Of a DNA stretch of 41,342 nt, positions 8,435 through 16,157 are shown piece after piece; the first letter of the stretch is position 1, and each line of letters starts with the position of its first letter. The translations under genes and the position numbers were made by a program. This DNA is from Vitreoscilla sp. (lineage in GTDB: Bacteria > Pseudomonadota > Gammaproteobacteria > Burkholderiales > Burkholderiaceae_C): contig JADMKA010000088.1 in NCBI GenBank assembly GCA_018780145.1, positions 1-41,342 of the forward strand, read 5' to 3'. The notes below the pieces were generated by a model. It made no database searches, was not told the DNA's origin, and was given only the letters and a program-made list of their open reading frames with translations.

Positions 8435-9054
8435 AGCCCCAGCATCGCCGGGTCGCCCCGGCCCTGGCGCACCAGCACCGGCTCGTCGCCGCTGAGGTCG
8501 ATCACCGTGGTCGGCTGCATCGGGCAGGCGCCGGCGTCCACGACGGCCTGCAGCTGCTTCTGGAAGCGCTCGCGGATCTCGGTGGCCTCGTTCAGCGCCT
8601 CGGTCTCGCCGGGCGGGATGAAGGTGGTCGCCAGCAGCGGCTGGCCGAGTTCCTCCAGCAGCATCTGCAGCACCTTGTGCCCGGGCACACGCAGGCCGAT
8701 GGTGCGGCGCGACGGGTGCGACAGCCGGCGCGGCACTTCCTTGGTGGCCTCCAGGATGAAAGTGAACGGGCCCGGCGTGCCGAGTTTCAGCAGGCGGTAC
8801 TGCCGGTTGTCCACTCGGGCATAGGTGGCCAGCTCGGAAAGGTCGCGGCACAGCAGCGTCAGGTGGTGCTTGTCGTCGACCTGGCGGATGCGGCGCAGGC
8901 GTTCGGCGGCGGCCTTGTCATCGAGGTGGCAGACCAGTGCATAGCTGGAGTCGGTGGGCACGGCAGCCACGCCGCCGGCATGCAGGATCTGCGCCGCCTG
9001 CTTCAGCAGGCGCGGCTGGGGGTTGTCCGGGTGGACCTCGAAGAGCTGCGACAT
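8431..9054 (-). CDS. YrdC/Sua5/YciO family protein (L-threonylcarbamoyladenylate synthase type)
   Basis: 207 residues from ATG 9054. The YrdC fold binds L-threonine and ATP to form threonylcarbamoyl-AMP for tRNA t6A synthesis; this branch most resembles YciO. Seen: AAQILHAGGVAAVPTDSSYAL, RLRRIRQVDDKHHLTLLCRD (family KxR motif region), GTPGPFTFILEATKEVPRRL, RRTIGLRVPGH and the C-terminal VIDLSGDEPVLVRQGRG. The SSYAL and KHHLTLL variants are usual for YciO, whose activity is weaker than that of Sua5/TsaC, so a duplicate or a role other than t6A is possible. The gene is divergent from the flavin monooxygenase (85 bp apart). Confidence 0.9.
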   Translation of the reverse strand: MSQLFEVHPDNPQPRLLKQAAQILHAGGVAAVPTDSSYALVCHLDDKAAAERLRRIRQVDDKHHLTLLCRDLSELATYARVDNRQYRLLKLGTPGPFTFILEATKEVPRRLSHPSRRTIGLRVPGHKVLQMLLEELGQPLLATTFIPPGETEALNEATEIRERFQKQLQAVVDAGACPMQPTTVIDLSGDEPVLVRQGRGDPAMLGL

Positions 9055-9139
9055 GCGCAGATTGTCGCAGCCAGATCTGCGCCGCCGCACCCGGCTGCCG
9101 GGCACAATCGGCGCGGCATTGCGTGCCGCCCAATCTGCC

Positions 9140-10615
9140 ATGAACTCGCCCGCGACCGACAGCGCCTCACGCCAGGCCACCCGGGTGGTGATCCTCGGTG
9201 CAGGGATGTCGGGGCTGTGCATGGCGATCCAATTGCGCAAGGTGGGGATCGAGGACTACATCATCCTGGAAAAGCAGCCCGGAGTGGGCGGCACCTGGTG
9301 GGATAACGTCTACCCGGGCGCGCACGTGGACATCCCGGCACCGGCCTACTCGTTTTCCTTCGAGCCCAACCCGCACTGGACCCGGCGTTTCGCCTCGGCG
9401 CCGGAGATCCAGGCCTACATGCAGCGCTGCGCCGAAAAGCATGCCGTGTTGCCCAAGGTGCGCTTCGGCACCCGCATCACGCGGGCGCGCTTCGATGCCG
9501 AGAGTGGCGATTGGCTGATCGACACCGACCGGGGCCCCGGTGTCCGGGCGCGCTTCTTCGTGTGCAGCACCGGCCCGTTGAGCCAGATCCGCTTTCCCGA
9601 CATTCCGGGCCTGGCCGAGTTTCGTGGCACCTTGCTGCATTCGGCCCGCTGGGACCCGGACCACGACCTGGCGGGCCAGCGCGTGGCGGTCATCGGCACC
9701 GGCTCCACCGCATCGCAGCTGGTGGCGCCGATCGCCCGCCGGGCAGCGCGGCTGCATGTGTTCCAGCGCACCGCCAACTGGGTGCTGCCGCGCCTGGACC
9801 GGCCCTACAACGCGCTCGACAGGCTGCTCGCGCGTTTCCCGCCGTACTCGGCCCTGGTTCGCCAGGCCTGGGTGGCCTTGCTGGAATTCGGCCGACGCGG
9901 ATTCGACGAAGGCACGCTGGCGCGCCGCGCCATGCTGCGCACCGCCGAGGCCCACCTGCGCCGCCAGGTGGCCGACCAGGCGCTGCGCGCCAAGCTGCGG
10001 CCGGCCTACCCGCTGGGCTGCAAGCGCATCATCTACTCGAACGATTTCTACCCGTCGCTGAGCCGGCCGAACGTCGAGCTGGTGACCGAGCCCATCGCCC
10101 GCATCTCGCCGAGCGGCATCGTCACCGCCGACGGGCGCGAGCGGCCGCTGGATGTGCTGGTCTGCGCCACGGGCTTCGATGTCCAGCATGCGCTGGGCTC
10201 GCTGGCGATTGCAGGGATCGGGGGGCGCACGCTGCGCGAGGCCTGGGCCGAAGGCCCCGAGGCGCACCTGGGCGTCACCGTCTCGGGCTTCCCGAACCTG
10301 TTCCTGATGCTGGGGCCCAACACCGCCACCGGCCACACGTCGACGCTGCTCTACATCGAGCCCGAGGTGCGCTACGCCATCGCCTGCATGCAGCGGGTGG
10401 TCGCTGGCGGCCAACGCTGGATCGACGTGCGGCCCGAAGTTCAGCGTGCCTCGAACGCGCGCCTGCAGCAACGCCTGGCGGGCTCGGTGTGGACACAGTG
10501 CCGCAGCTGGTACCGCGCCGACAACGGCAAGGTGATCGCGCTGTTCCCGGGCTTCACCCGCGAGTACCAGGCGATGCTGCGCCAGCCCGACTTCGCCGAG
10601 TACACCTTTGGCTGA
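9140..10615 (+). CDS. Flavin-containing monooxygenase, Baeyer-Villiger type
   Basis: 491 residues from ATG 9140. An FAD-binding Rossmann motif GAGMSG (20-25) is followed by GGTWWDNVYPGAHVDIP, characteristic of class B flavin monooxygenases. The NADPH-binding motif is GTGSTA (from Gly186). The Baeyer-Villiger fingerprint FxGxxxHxxxW is present as FRGTLLHSARWD (from Phe161), with Asp rather than Pro at the end. This class inserts oxygen next to a carbonyl, or oxidises N or S, using NADPH and O2. The substrate cannot be read from the sequence. The gene is alone; no catabolic partner is adjacent apart from a broken alpha/beta hydrolase, which might once have hydrolysed an ester product (speculative). 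Confidence 0.88.
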   Translation: MNSPATDSASRQATRVVILGAGMSGLCMAIQLRKVGIEDYIILEKQPGVGGTWWDNVYPGAHVDIPAPAYSFSFEPNPHWTRRFASAPEIQAYMQRCAEKHAVLPKVRFGTRITRARFDAESGDWLIDTDRGPGVRARFFVCSTGPLSQIRFPDIPGLAEFRGTLLHSARWDPDHDLAGQRVAVIGTGSTASQLVAPIARRAARLHVFQRTANWVLPRLDRPYNALDRLLARFPPYSALVRQAWVALLEFGRRGFDEGTLARRAMLRTAEAHLRRQVADQALRAKLRPAYPLGCKRIIYSNDFYPSLSRPNVELVTEPIARISPSGIVTADGRERPLDVLVCATGFDVQHALGSLAIAGIGGRTLREAWAEGPEAHLGVTVSGFPNLFLMLGPNTATGHTSTLLYIEPEVRYAIACMQRVVAGGQRWIDVRPEVQRASNARLQQRLAGSVWTQCRSWYRADNGKVIALFPGFTREYQAMLRQPDFAEYTFG

Positions 10616-10775
10616 TGGTTGGCCCGCCACATTTGGAGCGGGATCAGGCCGCCGGGGTACTCTGCTCCGCGAATGTCCCCCGCCGCCAGCCTCGGCTCGC
10701 GCCGACATCTTCGCAGCACGAACGACCGCAACGTGCCGAACGCGGTCAATCATCGCCAGCTGCAACTGAGATGGC

Positions 10776-11572
10776 TCAGAGCGCGTCGAGGAAGCTTGCG
10801 ATCGCCGCGTTGACCACCGCTGGGTGGGTGACCGGGCCCATGTGGCCCAGCTCCGGGAAGTTCACGCGCTCGAGGCGGGGCAGCACCGTTTCCAGGCGGG
10901 CCGACACCGCGTGGGCGGCCGGGGTCGAGCGGCTGCCGCTCATCAGCAGCACGGGCATGTCCAGGGCCGAAAAGGCCTGCAGCGGGGTGGGCTCGGTCAG
11001 CAAGGCGTGCCCCCAGCGGCGCAGGTTCTTCACCGAGGCGGCGATGGCCGGCTGCCGGGCGGGTGGCGTGGCATCCCAGGCGCCGGGGCCCATCCAGTAG
11101 TCGATGAAGATCCGGGCGGCTTGATCGATGTTGCCATCGTCGAGCGCCTGCGTGGCACGGGCCACCGTGTCGCGGGCACCGTCGGCGGCGTTCGGTGGCG
11201 GCGAGTGGCCGTCGATCAGCGCGAACAGCGTCGGCTCGTAGAGCACCAGGGCACGCACCCGACCGGGGTTCGCCAAGGCGGCGACCAGGGCCACCGCGCC
11301 ACCGTACGAGTGCCCCACCAGCACCAGCGGCGATCCGGCGTGTGCCAGCACCGGCTCCAGCAGGGCGGCCTCGTCGCGCAGCGCGATGCGGCTGTCCGAC
11401 GGCCACTCCGGGCTCTGGCAGAGCCGAAGGAGTCGGCCGCCAGCACATGAAAGCGCGGCGCCAGCAGGGCCATCAGATCCTTCCACTGCCCGCTGGTGCT
11501 GGCATTGGCATGCACGCAGACCACGCCGGGGCCGCTGCCGGCTTCGCGGAAGTAGGGGCGGATGGTGCTCAT
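10776..11572 (-). pseudogene. Alpha/beta hydrolase, interrupted by a frameshift
   Basis: The N-terminal part is read from ATG 11572 (MSTIRPYFREAGSGPGVVCV, then HANASTSGQWKDLM, HVLAADSFGSA). The rest is in another frame and continues SPEWPSDSRIALRDEAALLE to the stop at 10776. The catalytic part is intact: nucleophile Ser in VLVGHSYGGAVAL and a C-terminal His in ELGHMGPVTHP. The frames join around 11412-11420, where one missing base would restore GSA-x-SPEW and give about 264 residues. It is either a recent pseudogene or a sequencing/assembly error. The family hydrolyses esters, lactones or related substrates. The 160-bp gap between 10616 and 10775 shows nothing I recognise. Confidence 0.8.
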
Positions 11573-11581
11573 CCCGCCATT

Positions 11582-11662
11582 CTCAGCCGAGCGCCGGGCC
11601 GCCCCAAGCCGGCTGAGCACCCGCTCGGCGGGTGGGGCCGGTACACCGGCACCGGGTGCCCC
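11582..11662 (-). repeat. Hairpin repeat element, copy A (short form)
   Basis: Reading on the minus strand the element starts 3 nt after the stop of the FAD protein gene with GGGGCACCCGGTG. It then has a hairpin GGTGCCGG-TGTA-CCGGCCCC (one mismatch) and a second, CACCCGC-CGA-GCGGGTG. The first unit is only 57 bp because the third hairpin seen in the other copies is missing. It closes with GGGG and CGCTCGGCTGAG, the same tail as at copy C. Confidence 0.8.
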
Positions 11663-11665
11663 ATC

Positions 11666-13342
11666 TCAGACAGTTTGCGCCAGCAGGTGCGCGCCCAGGG
11701 CCTCGGCCACCTCGATGCCGTCCACCCCGGCGGACATGATGCCGCCAGCGTAGCCCGCGCCTTCGCCGGCCGGGTACAGGCCGGTGACGTTCAAGCTCTG
11801 GTAGTCCTTGCTGCGCGGGATGCGCAGTGGCGACGAGGTGCGCGTCTCGACGCCGGTGAGCACCGCGTCGGCCATCGCAAAGCCGGGAATCTGCCGCTCG
11901 AAGGCGGGCAAGGCCTCGCGGATGGCCGCCAACGCGGCATCGGGCAGGCTGCCGCGGCCGGGCTCGGCCAGGTCGGTCAGGTGCACGCCGGGCTTGTAGG
12001 AGGGCAGCACGCTGCCGAACTCACGGGCCACTGCGCTCCCATGCCGGCCGGCGACGAAATCGCCGACCAGTTGGCCGGGTGCCTGGTAGCTGCCGCCGCC
12101 CAACTCGAAGGCGCGCGACTCCCAGAAGCGCTGGAAGGCGATGCCGTCCAGCGGCGAGACGGTGCCGCTGGCCAGGCCGTCCTGCCGGTAGTCCTGCGGG
12201 TCGATGCCGACGACGATGCCGGCATTCGCGTTGCGCTCGTTGCGCGAGTACTGGCTCATGCCGTTGGTGACCACCCGGCCGGCCTCGGAGGTGGCGGCCA
12301 CCACCGTGCCGCCCGGGCACATGCAGAAGCTGTAGACCGAGCGGCCGTTGCTCGCGTGGTGCACCAGCTTGTAGTCCGCCGCGCCGAGGATGGGGTGGCC
12401 GGCGTTCGGGCCGAAGCGGGCCTTGTCGATCAGGCTTTGCGGGTGCTCGATGCGAAAGCCCACCGAGAACGGCTTGGCGTGCATCTGCACGCCGCGCTCG
12501 TGCAGCATCGCGAAGGTGTCGCGCGCGCTGTGGCCGACGGCCAGCACGACGTGGTCGGTGCGGATCTGCTCGCCGGAGGCGAGGGTGATCCCGCGCACCT
12601 GGCCGTCATCCACCAACAGGTCCGTGACGCGCTGCTGGAAGCGGATCTCGCCGCCCAGCGCCTCGATGTCGGCCCGCATCTTCTCGACCATGCCGACCAG
12701 CCGGAAGGTGCCGATGTGCGGCTTGCTGACGAAGAGGATTTCTTCCGGCGCGCCGGCCTTGACGAACTCGGTGAGTACCTTGCGCGTCAGGTGGCGCGGG
12801 TCGCTGATCTGGCTCCACAGCTTGCCGTCGGAGAAGGTGCCGGCGCCGCCCTCGCCGAACTGCACGTTCGATTCCGGGTCCAGCACGCCGCGCCGCCACA
12901 GGCCCCAGGTGTCCTGGGTGCGCTCGCGCACCTCCTTGCCGCGCTCGAGCACGATCGGGCGCAGGCCCATCTGGGCCAGCACCAGCGCCGCAAAGATGCC
13001 ACAGGGGCCGAAGCCGATCACCACCGGGCGCGGGCGGCCGGTGGCAAAGAAGCCGGCAGGTGCCTGGCCGACCAGGCGGTAGCGGGTGTCCGGGCTGGGC
13101 CGGATATGGTGGTCACCGGCATGGCGCGCCAGCACGGCGGCTTCGTCGGTGGATCCAGCCAGCTCGCAGTCGACCGTGTAGATCAGGACCACGGCGGACT
13201 TCTTGCGCGCGTCGTAGGCACGCCTGAAGACGGTGAATGCGGCGAGTTCGCTGTCCTGGACCTCCAGCCTGGCCAGGATGGCCGGCCTCAGCGCCTCGGG
13301 GGCGTGGTCCAGTGGCAGGCGGAGTTCGGTGATTCTGAGCAT
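11666..13342 (-). CDS. FAD-dependent dehydrogenase-like protein (COG2509 type)
   Basis: 558 residues from ATG 13342. An N-terminal domain of about 95 residues (MLRITELRLPLDH, then FTVFRRAYDARKKSAVVLIY) precedes the FAD Rossmann motif GFGPCGIFAALVLAQMG, then FGEGGAGTFSDGKL, HVVLAVGHSARDTF, SFCMCPGGTVVAATSEAG and a C-terminal YPAGEGAGYAGGIMSAGVDG. This matches the widespread uncharacterised FAD-dependent dehydrogenases of COG2509. The substrate and electron partner are unknown. The start was chosen because the upstream open frame runs into a repeat element and loses family character. It may be cotranscribed with the small basic gene upstream, with a hairpin element between them. Confidence 0.9.
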   Translation of the reverse strand: MLRITELRLPLDHAPEALRPAILARLEVQDSELAAFTVFRRAYDARKKSAVVLIYTVDCELAGSTDEAAVLARHAGDHHIRPSPDTRYRLVGQAPAGFFATGRPRPVVIGFGPCGIFAALVLAQMGLRPIVLERGKEVRERTQDTWGLWRRGVLDPESNVQFGEGGAGTFSDGKLWSQISDPRHLTRKVLTEFVKAGAPEEILFVSKPHIGTFRLVGMVEKMRADIEALGGEIRFQQRVTDLLVDDGQVRGITLASGEQIRTDHVVLAVGHSARDTFAMLHERGVQMHAKPFSVGFRIEHPQSLIDKARFGPNAGHPILGAADYKLVHHASNGRSVYSFCMCPGGTVVAATSEAGRVVTNGMSQYSRNERNANAGIVVGIDPQDYRQDGLASGTVSPLDGIAFQRFWESRAFELGGGSYQAPGQLVGDFVAGRHGSAVAREFGSVLPSYKPGVHLTDLAEPGRGSLPDAALAAIREALPAFERQIPGFAMADAVLTGVETRTSSPLRIPRSKDYQSLNVTGLYPAGEGAGYAGGIMSAGVDGIEVAEALGAHLLAQTV

Positions 13343-13356
13343 CGTGCCGGCAGGCC

Positions 13357-13450
13357 GGGTGCCCCACTGAGCGGCCAGCGCCGGGCCGCTCCCAAGCGGC
13401 CGCGCTACCCGCCCGGCGGGTGGTGGCGGTACCCCGCCACCGGGTGCCCC
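13357..13450 (-). repeat. Hairpin repeat element, copy B (one 85-bp unit plus start of the next)
   Basis: Read on the minus strand it starts 2 nt after the stop of the 55-residue gene. One full unit spans 13450 to 13366 (85 bp), followed by a second GGGGCACCC (13365-13357). Hairpins: GGTGGCGG-GGTA-CCGCCACC, ACCCGC-CGG-GCGGGT, and GGCCGCT-TGGG-AGCGGCC. The first stem differs in sequence from that of copy C but stays fully paired, which argues for selection on structure. Confidence 0.85.
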
Positions 13451-13452
13451 AA

Positions 13453-13620
13453 TCAGCCTCCCTTGTGGGGGCGCTTGCCGGGGTTTTTCTTGCTGCGGGT
13501 GTGCGAGCCGCGCTCCAGGCTGATCTTCTGGCCCTTGCCGGCGGTGAAGGTCTGGCCGGCGGGGGCCTTCGGGCGCGGCGTGGCTTTGCGGTCGGCTTCG
13601 GTGATGATCTTGTTGCCCAT
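13453..13620 (-). CDS. Small basic conserved-type hypothetical protein (55 aa)
   Basis: The protein runs from ATG 13620 (MGNKIITEADRKATPRPKAP) to ISLERGSHTRSKKNPGKRPH and a final KGG. It is rich in Lys, Arg, Gly and Pro, lacks a hydrophobic segment, and is strongly basic, so a nucleic-acid or ribosome association is conceivable but unproven. Its composition is unlike the shadow frames around it, and the codons have the expected G/C third positions. It lies directly upstream of a hairpin element and the FAD protein gene. I do not recognise a named family. Confidence 0.7.
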   Translation of the reverse strand: MGNKIITEADRKATPRPKAPAGQTFTAGKGQKISLERGSHTRSKKNPGKRPHKGG

Positions 13621-13825
13621 CGGGTGGCTCCGTGACTTGAAAAATGCGGGAGGCGAGATTAGGCCACAAAGCGGCGGCCTTCCCGCCTGAGGCCCCTCAA
13701 GCGCCGAGCCGGCGCTGTCCTACACCGCGTCGGCACACCGTCCGCTGGCTGGCGATCCGGCAGCACCGCACGATCGTGGCATCGGGCGGCCGCACATCGC
13801 GGGCGACGCAACCCAAGGGCAGGTC

Positions 13826-14092
13826 ATGGACAGCAGGGCGTGGGGATGGACACCGGCGGCCGCTGCGGTGGCCGTGCTGGCGCTGCTGCTGGCCTTCGAG
13901 CAGGTGGTGCGCCACGTGGTGCAGCAGGGCGAAGCGCGCCGGCGCGCCGACGCGGTGTACGCCGACGGGCTGTGGCGCTGCAACGCCCTGAGCCAGCGCC
14001 AGCTGCGCGCCGCCTGCATGACCCGGCTCGCCGGGGTGACCACGGCCTCGAATGCACCGACCCATCCGCAGACCGACTGGAGCCCCGAATGA
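13826..14092 (+). CDS. Small single-pass membrane protein (88 aa), hypothetical
   Basis: ATG 13826 gives MDSRAWGWTPAAAAVAVLAL and a hydrophobic segment to about residue 25. A likely periplasmic part follows with RRADAVYADGLWRCNALSQ and RQLRAACMTRL, containing two cysteines. The stop overlaps the next start (ATGA at 14089), which supports translation. Function unknown. The 205 bp upstream (13621-13825) lie between divergent genes and presumably hold the promoters; I see no clear motif there. Confidence 0.65.
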   Translation: MDSRAWGWTPAAAAVAVLALLLAFEQVVRHVVQQGEARRRADAVYADGLWRCNALSQRQLRAACMTRLAGVTTASNAPTHPQTDWSPE

Positions 14093-14241
14093 ACCCGACC
14101 CGGCACTCGGCTGTCCTGGCCTTGGTGCTTTTCGCGCTGCCTCTGGTTGCTGCCGAGCCGGCGCGGCCACTGGATCCGAAGGCGCGCCACCAACGTGAGA
14201 GCGCCCGCCGCACGGCACTGGCCGCGTCGACGGCCCTGTAA
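14089..14241 (+). CDS. Short secreted peptide/protein (50 aa), hypothetical
   Basis: MNPTRHSAVLALVLFALPLV then AAEPARPL looks like a signal peptide with a cleavage site after about residue 22 (VAA or VAAE). The remaining 28 residues are charged (DPKARHQRESARRTALAAS). The start overlaps the previous stop by 4 bp (ATGA), so the pair is coupled. No function can be assigned. It could also be a decayed remnant of a longer protein. Confidence 0.55.
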   Translation: MNPTRHSAVLALVLFALPLVAAEPARPLDPKARHQRESARRTALAASTAL

Positions 14242-14272
14242 CGCGGAACGGCACCTCGGAGCGCCGTCGATC

Positions 14273-14857
14273 ATGAGCAGCCCCTACACACTCTGCCGTG
14301 GCGGGGTCTTGGGCCTGGCGGCGCTGTTGCTGTCCGGCTGTGCATCGCTGCTGCCGGCCTCGCGGACCGAGGTGGTCTCGGCCTGGGGCAGCTACGACGA
14401 TGCCTTGCAGTCCCTCGCGACCATCACGCCCTACGGCACCACGCGTGCCCAGGTGCACGGCATGGGGCTGGACCCGCGTGAGAACCCCGCCATCACGGTG
14501 CTTCACTTCGGCGACGTGCTGCAGCGCTTTGCCGCCGCCACGCTGATCCGTCCCGACGACGTGGACCGCGGTATCCGCGACTGCCTGCACGCCGGGCAGC
14601 AGTGCACCGGCTACTCGATTTCGGTGAAGAAGATAGCCCGGCAGCGCGTGGGCAACTTCTGGCTCGACTCGCTGAACTTCAAGCGCGAGACCGTGTCGAC
14701 CGGCTGGAGCGTCGACGCACTGCTGGTCTTCGTCGATGACCGCCTGGTCTATGAACTGGTCGGCGGCCACCCGACGATCAACGAGGTCGAGGTCAAGCGC
14801 AATCCTCTCGGGCCGCTGCAGGCCTGGGGCGAGGTCCCGCTGCTGGGCCTGCAATGA
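14273..14857 (+). CDS. Putative outer- or inner-membrane lipoprotein
   Basis: 194 residues from ATG 14273. A lipoprotein signal is clear: LGLAALLLSGCAS, with Cys23 as the lipidated residue. The mature part has ITPYGTTRAQVHGMGLDPRE, typical of small proteobacterial lipoproteins with an SmpA/OmlA-like start, then VLHFGDVLQRF, and ends in GPLQAWGEVPLLGLQ. Cys52-like paired cysteines occur in RDCLHAGQQCTGY. The function is unknown. It follows the two small genes after 31 bp, so the three may form an envelope operon. Confidence 0.82.
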   Translation: MSSPYTLCRGGVLGLAALLLSGCASLLPASRTEVVSAWGSYDDALQSLATITPYGTTRAQVHGMGLDPRENPAITVLHFGDVLQRFAAATLIRPDDVDRGIRDCLHAGQQCTGYSISVKKIARQRVGNFWLDSLNFKRETVSTGWSVDALLVFVDDRLVYELVGGHPTINEVEVKRNPLGPLQAWGEVPLLGLQ

Positions 14858-14892
14858 GGGACCGGCGGCCGCCCGCCCTCCGGCCGTCCGGG

Positions 14893-15294
14893 TCAGATCA
14901 GCTCTTCGACCGTCAGGGTCCGGTAGTGAACCGCGAGCCGAGCGCCTTGCGCGCGTGCCAGTTCGGCGGCCATCGACGCGCGCTCGCTGTTGCTCACCTT
15001 GACGAGCAGCCATTGGTAGCCCTCCCGCGACAGCTCGAGGTAGCGGCGCAGCATCGTGATCTCGTAGCCGAAACCTGCCATGTCACCAGCGCCCGCCACC
15101 ATCGCCTCCAGTTCGGCCACCGTGTCGCCCGGCTTGAAGTGGCGCACGTCCTCGGAGGGCCAGCCGGCCTCCCGAAGTGCGGCGAACACGGCGTGCGAGC
15201 GCGCCAGGTCGGGCGGCCCGAGCATGAGATGCCCCACCGGCTTGAAGGTGCCGAAGGAGGTGGGAATGTCCTGGTCTGAAATCGAGCCGCTCAT
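14893..15294 (-). CDS. Conserved-type hypothetical cytoplasmic protein (133 aa)
   Basis: From ATG 15294 the protein begins MSGSISDQDIPTSFGTFKPV and continues with GHLMLGPPDLARSHAVFAAL, VAELEAMVAGAGDMAGFGYE and YQWLLVKVSNSERAS. No signal peptide or membrane segment. The second half looks like an alpha/beta fold (YEITMLRRYLELSREGYQWL, ARAQGARLAVHYRTLTVEEL). I do not recognise a family with confidence; resemblance to stress or ferredoxin-like small domains is only impressionistic. The gene is convergent with the lipoprotein gene, 35 bp away. Confidence 0.65.
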   Translation of the reverse strand: MSGSISDQDIPTSFGTFKPVGHLMLGPPDLARSHAVFAALREAGWPSEDVRHFKPGDTVAELEAMVAGAGDMAGFGYEITMLRRYLELSREGYQWLLVKVSNSERASMAAELARAQGARLAVHYRTLTVEELI

Positions 15295-15540
15295 GTCACA
15301 TCCTTGCCCTGTGCGTTTCGATCTTGCGCTGCGCCGCCCGGACCCACTGTTCGCCACCGCACGCAGCCCACCTCAACGCTCCACGTTGCCGGGCAATACG
15401 GAGCAGAATGAGAATAGATTCATGGCGCCAGGCCCGTTCGCAGTCCAGCAACACGCGGCGGTCACCATGTCGCCACGCCAGCGGCGTGCAGCAACGCGCC
15501 GGGCGCCTGTGTCATCCACCCCACGCAGCGAGGAACGAGC

Positions 15541-15945
15541 ATGTCACACCCCTCTCCAGCTCACACACGCCTCCCCCGACGCCACCTGACCCTCGGTCTG
15601 CTGGCGGCCTGCCTGGCACTCGGCCTGGGCGCTTGCGCCGTCGCGCCGCCCGAGCCGTTCCCGCCCGCACCCTTGGCCGAAGGCTGGCAGGCGCACAGCC
15701 AGCCGCTGTTCAACCAGGGGCCCGGCTTCACGGCCGGCACCACCACCTGGAAGGTCTCCGGCCTGCTGCCACGTGGCAGCTACCGGCTGATCGACCGGCG
15801 CGGCGATCAGGCACGCCTGGTGGACGGCTATCGCCTCGAGGTGGACGGCCATGTGATGAAGGACACCTACCTGTTCCTGCCCTCGGGCTACGGTGGGGTC
15901 GAGGCGGTCGAGGAACGCTACGTCCTGGCCAGCGCCAAGCCGTGA
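15541..15945 (+). CDS. Putative lipoprotein (134 aa)
   Basis: ATG 15541 gives an Arg-rich N-terminus (THTRLPRRH-like), a hydrophobic core and a lipobox LGLGAC with Cys32. The mature part contains WQAHSQPLFNQGPGFTAGTT, GLLPRGSYRLIDRRGDQARL, VDGYRLEVDGHVMKDTYLFL and ends VLASAKP, suggesting a small beta-rich domain. Function unknown. The gene is followed 3 nt after its stop by two tandem hairpin repeat units. The 246 bp before it (15295-15540) hold no gene I can support. Confidence 0.78.
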   Translation: MSHPSPAHTRLPRRHLTLGLLAACLALGLGACAVAPPEPFPPAPLAEGWQAHSQPLFNQGPGFTAGTTTWKVSGLLPRGSYRLIDRRGDQARLVDGYRLEVDGHVMKDTYLFLPSGYGGVEAVEERYVLASAKP

Positions 15946-15948
15946 CAT

Positions 15949-16141
15949 GGGGCACCCGGTGCCAGGAGTACCTGGCACTACCCGCCGAGCGGGTGCGCGG
16001 CTGCTTCGGAGCGGCCGTGCGCTGGCCGCGCTTGGGGCACCCGGTGCCAGGAGTACCTGGCACCACCCGCCGAGCGGGTGCGCGGCCGCTTCGGAGCGGC
16101 CGTGCGCTGGCCGCGCTTGGGGCACCCGACGCTCGGCTGAG
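15949..16141 (+). repeat. Hairpin repeat element, copy C (two tandem 85-bp units plus partial third)
   Basis: Units lie at 15949-16033 and 16034-16118, nearly identical, followed by GGGGCACCCG and the tail CGCTCGGCTGAG to 16141. Each unit has three consecutive hairpins: GGTGCCAGG-AGTA-CCTGGCACC, CACCCGC-CGA-GCGGGTG and CGGCCGCT-TCGG-AGCGGCCG. It starts 3 nt after the stop of the lipoprotein gene and ends 16 bp before the convergent slyX stop. There is no T-run, so it is not a standard intrinsic terminator. Confidence 0.9.
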
Positions 16142-16157
16142 GCCGAAGCGCTCTGGG

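Noticed and set aside
11195-13690. 831-codon open frame on the plus strand opposite the FAD protein
   Set aside because: It crosses two intergenic repeat elements and has no recognisable domain; the minus-strand FAD protein is clearly the real gene.
15405-15425. AT-rich TGAGAATAGATTCAT stretch resembling a Fur box
   Set aside because: The symmetry is poor against the 7-1-7 Fur consensus and no iron-related gene follows closely.
15949-16141. Hairpin repeats read as an ordinary Rho-independent terminator or as a CRISPR array
   Set aside because: No T-run follows the stems, and adjacent 85-bp units are near-identical with no unique spacers.
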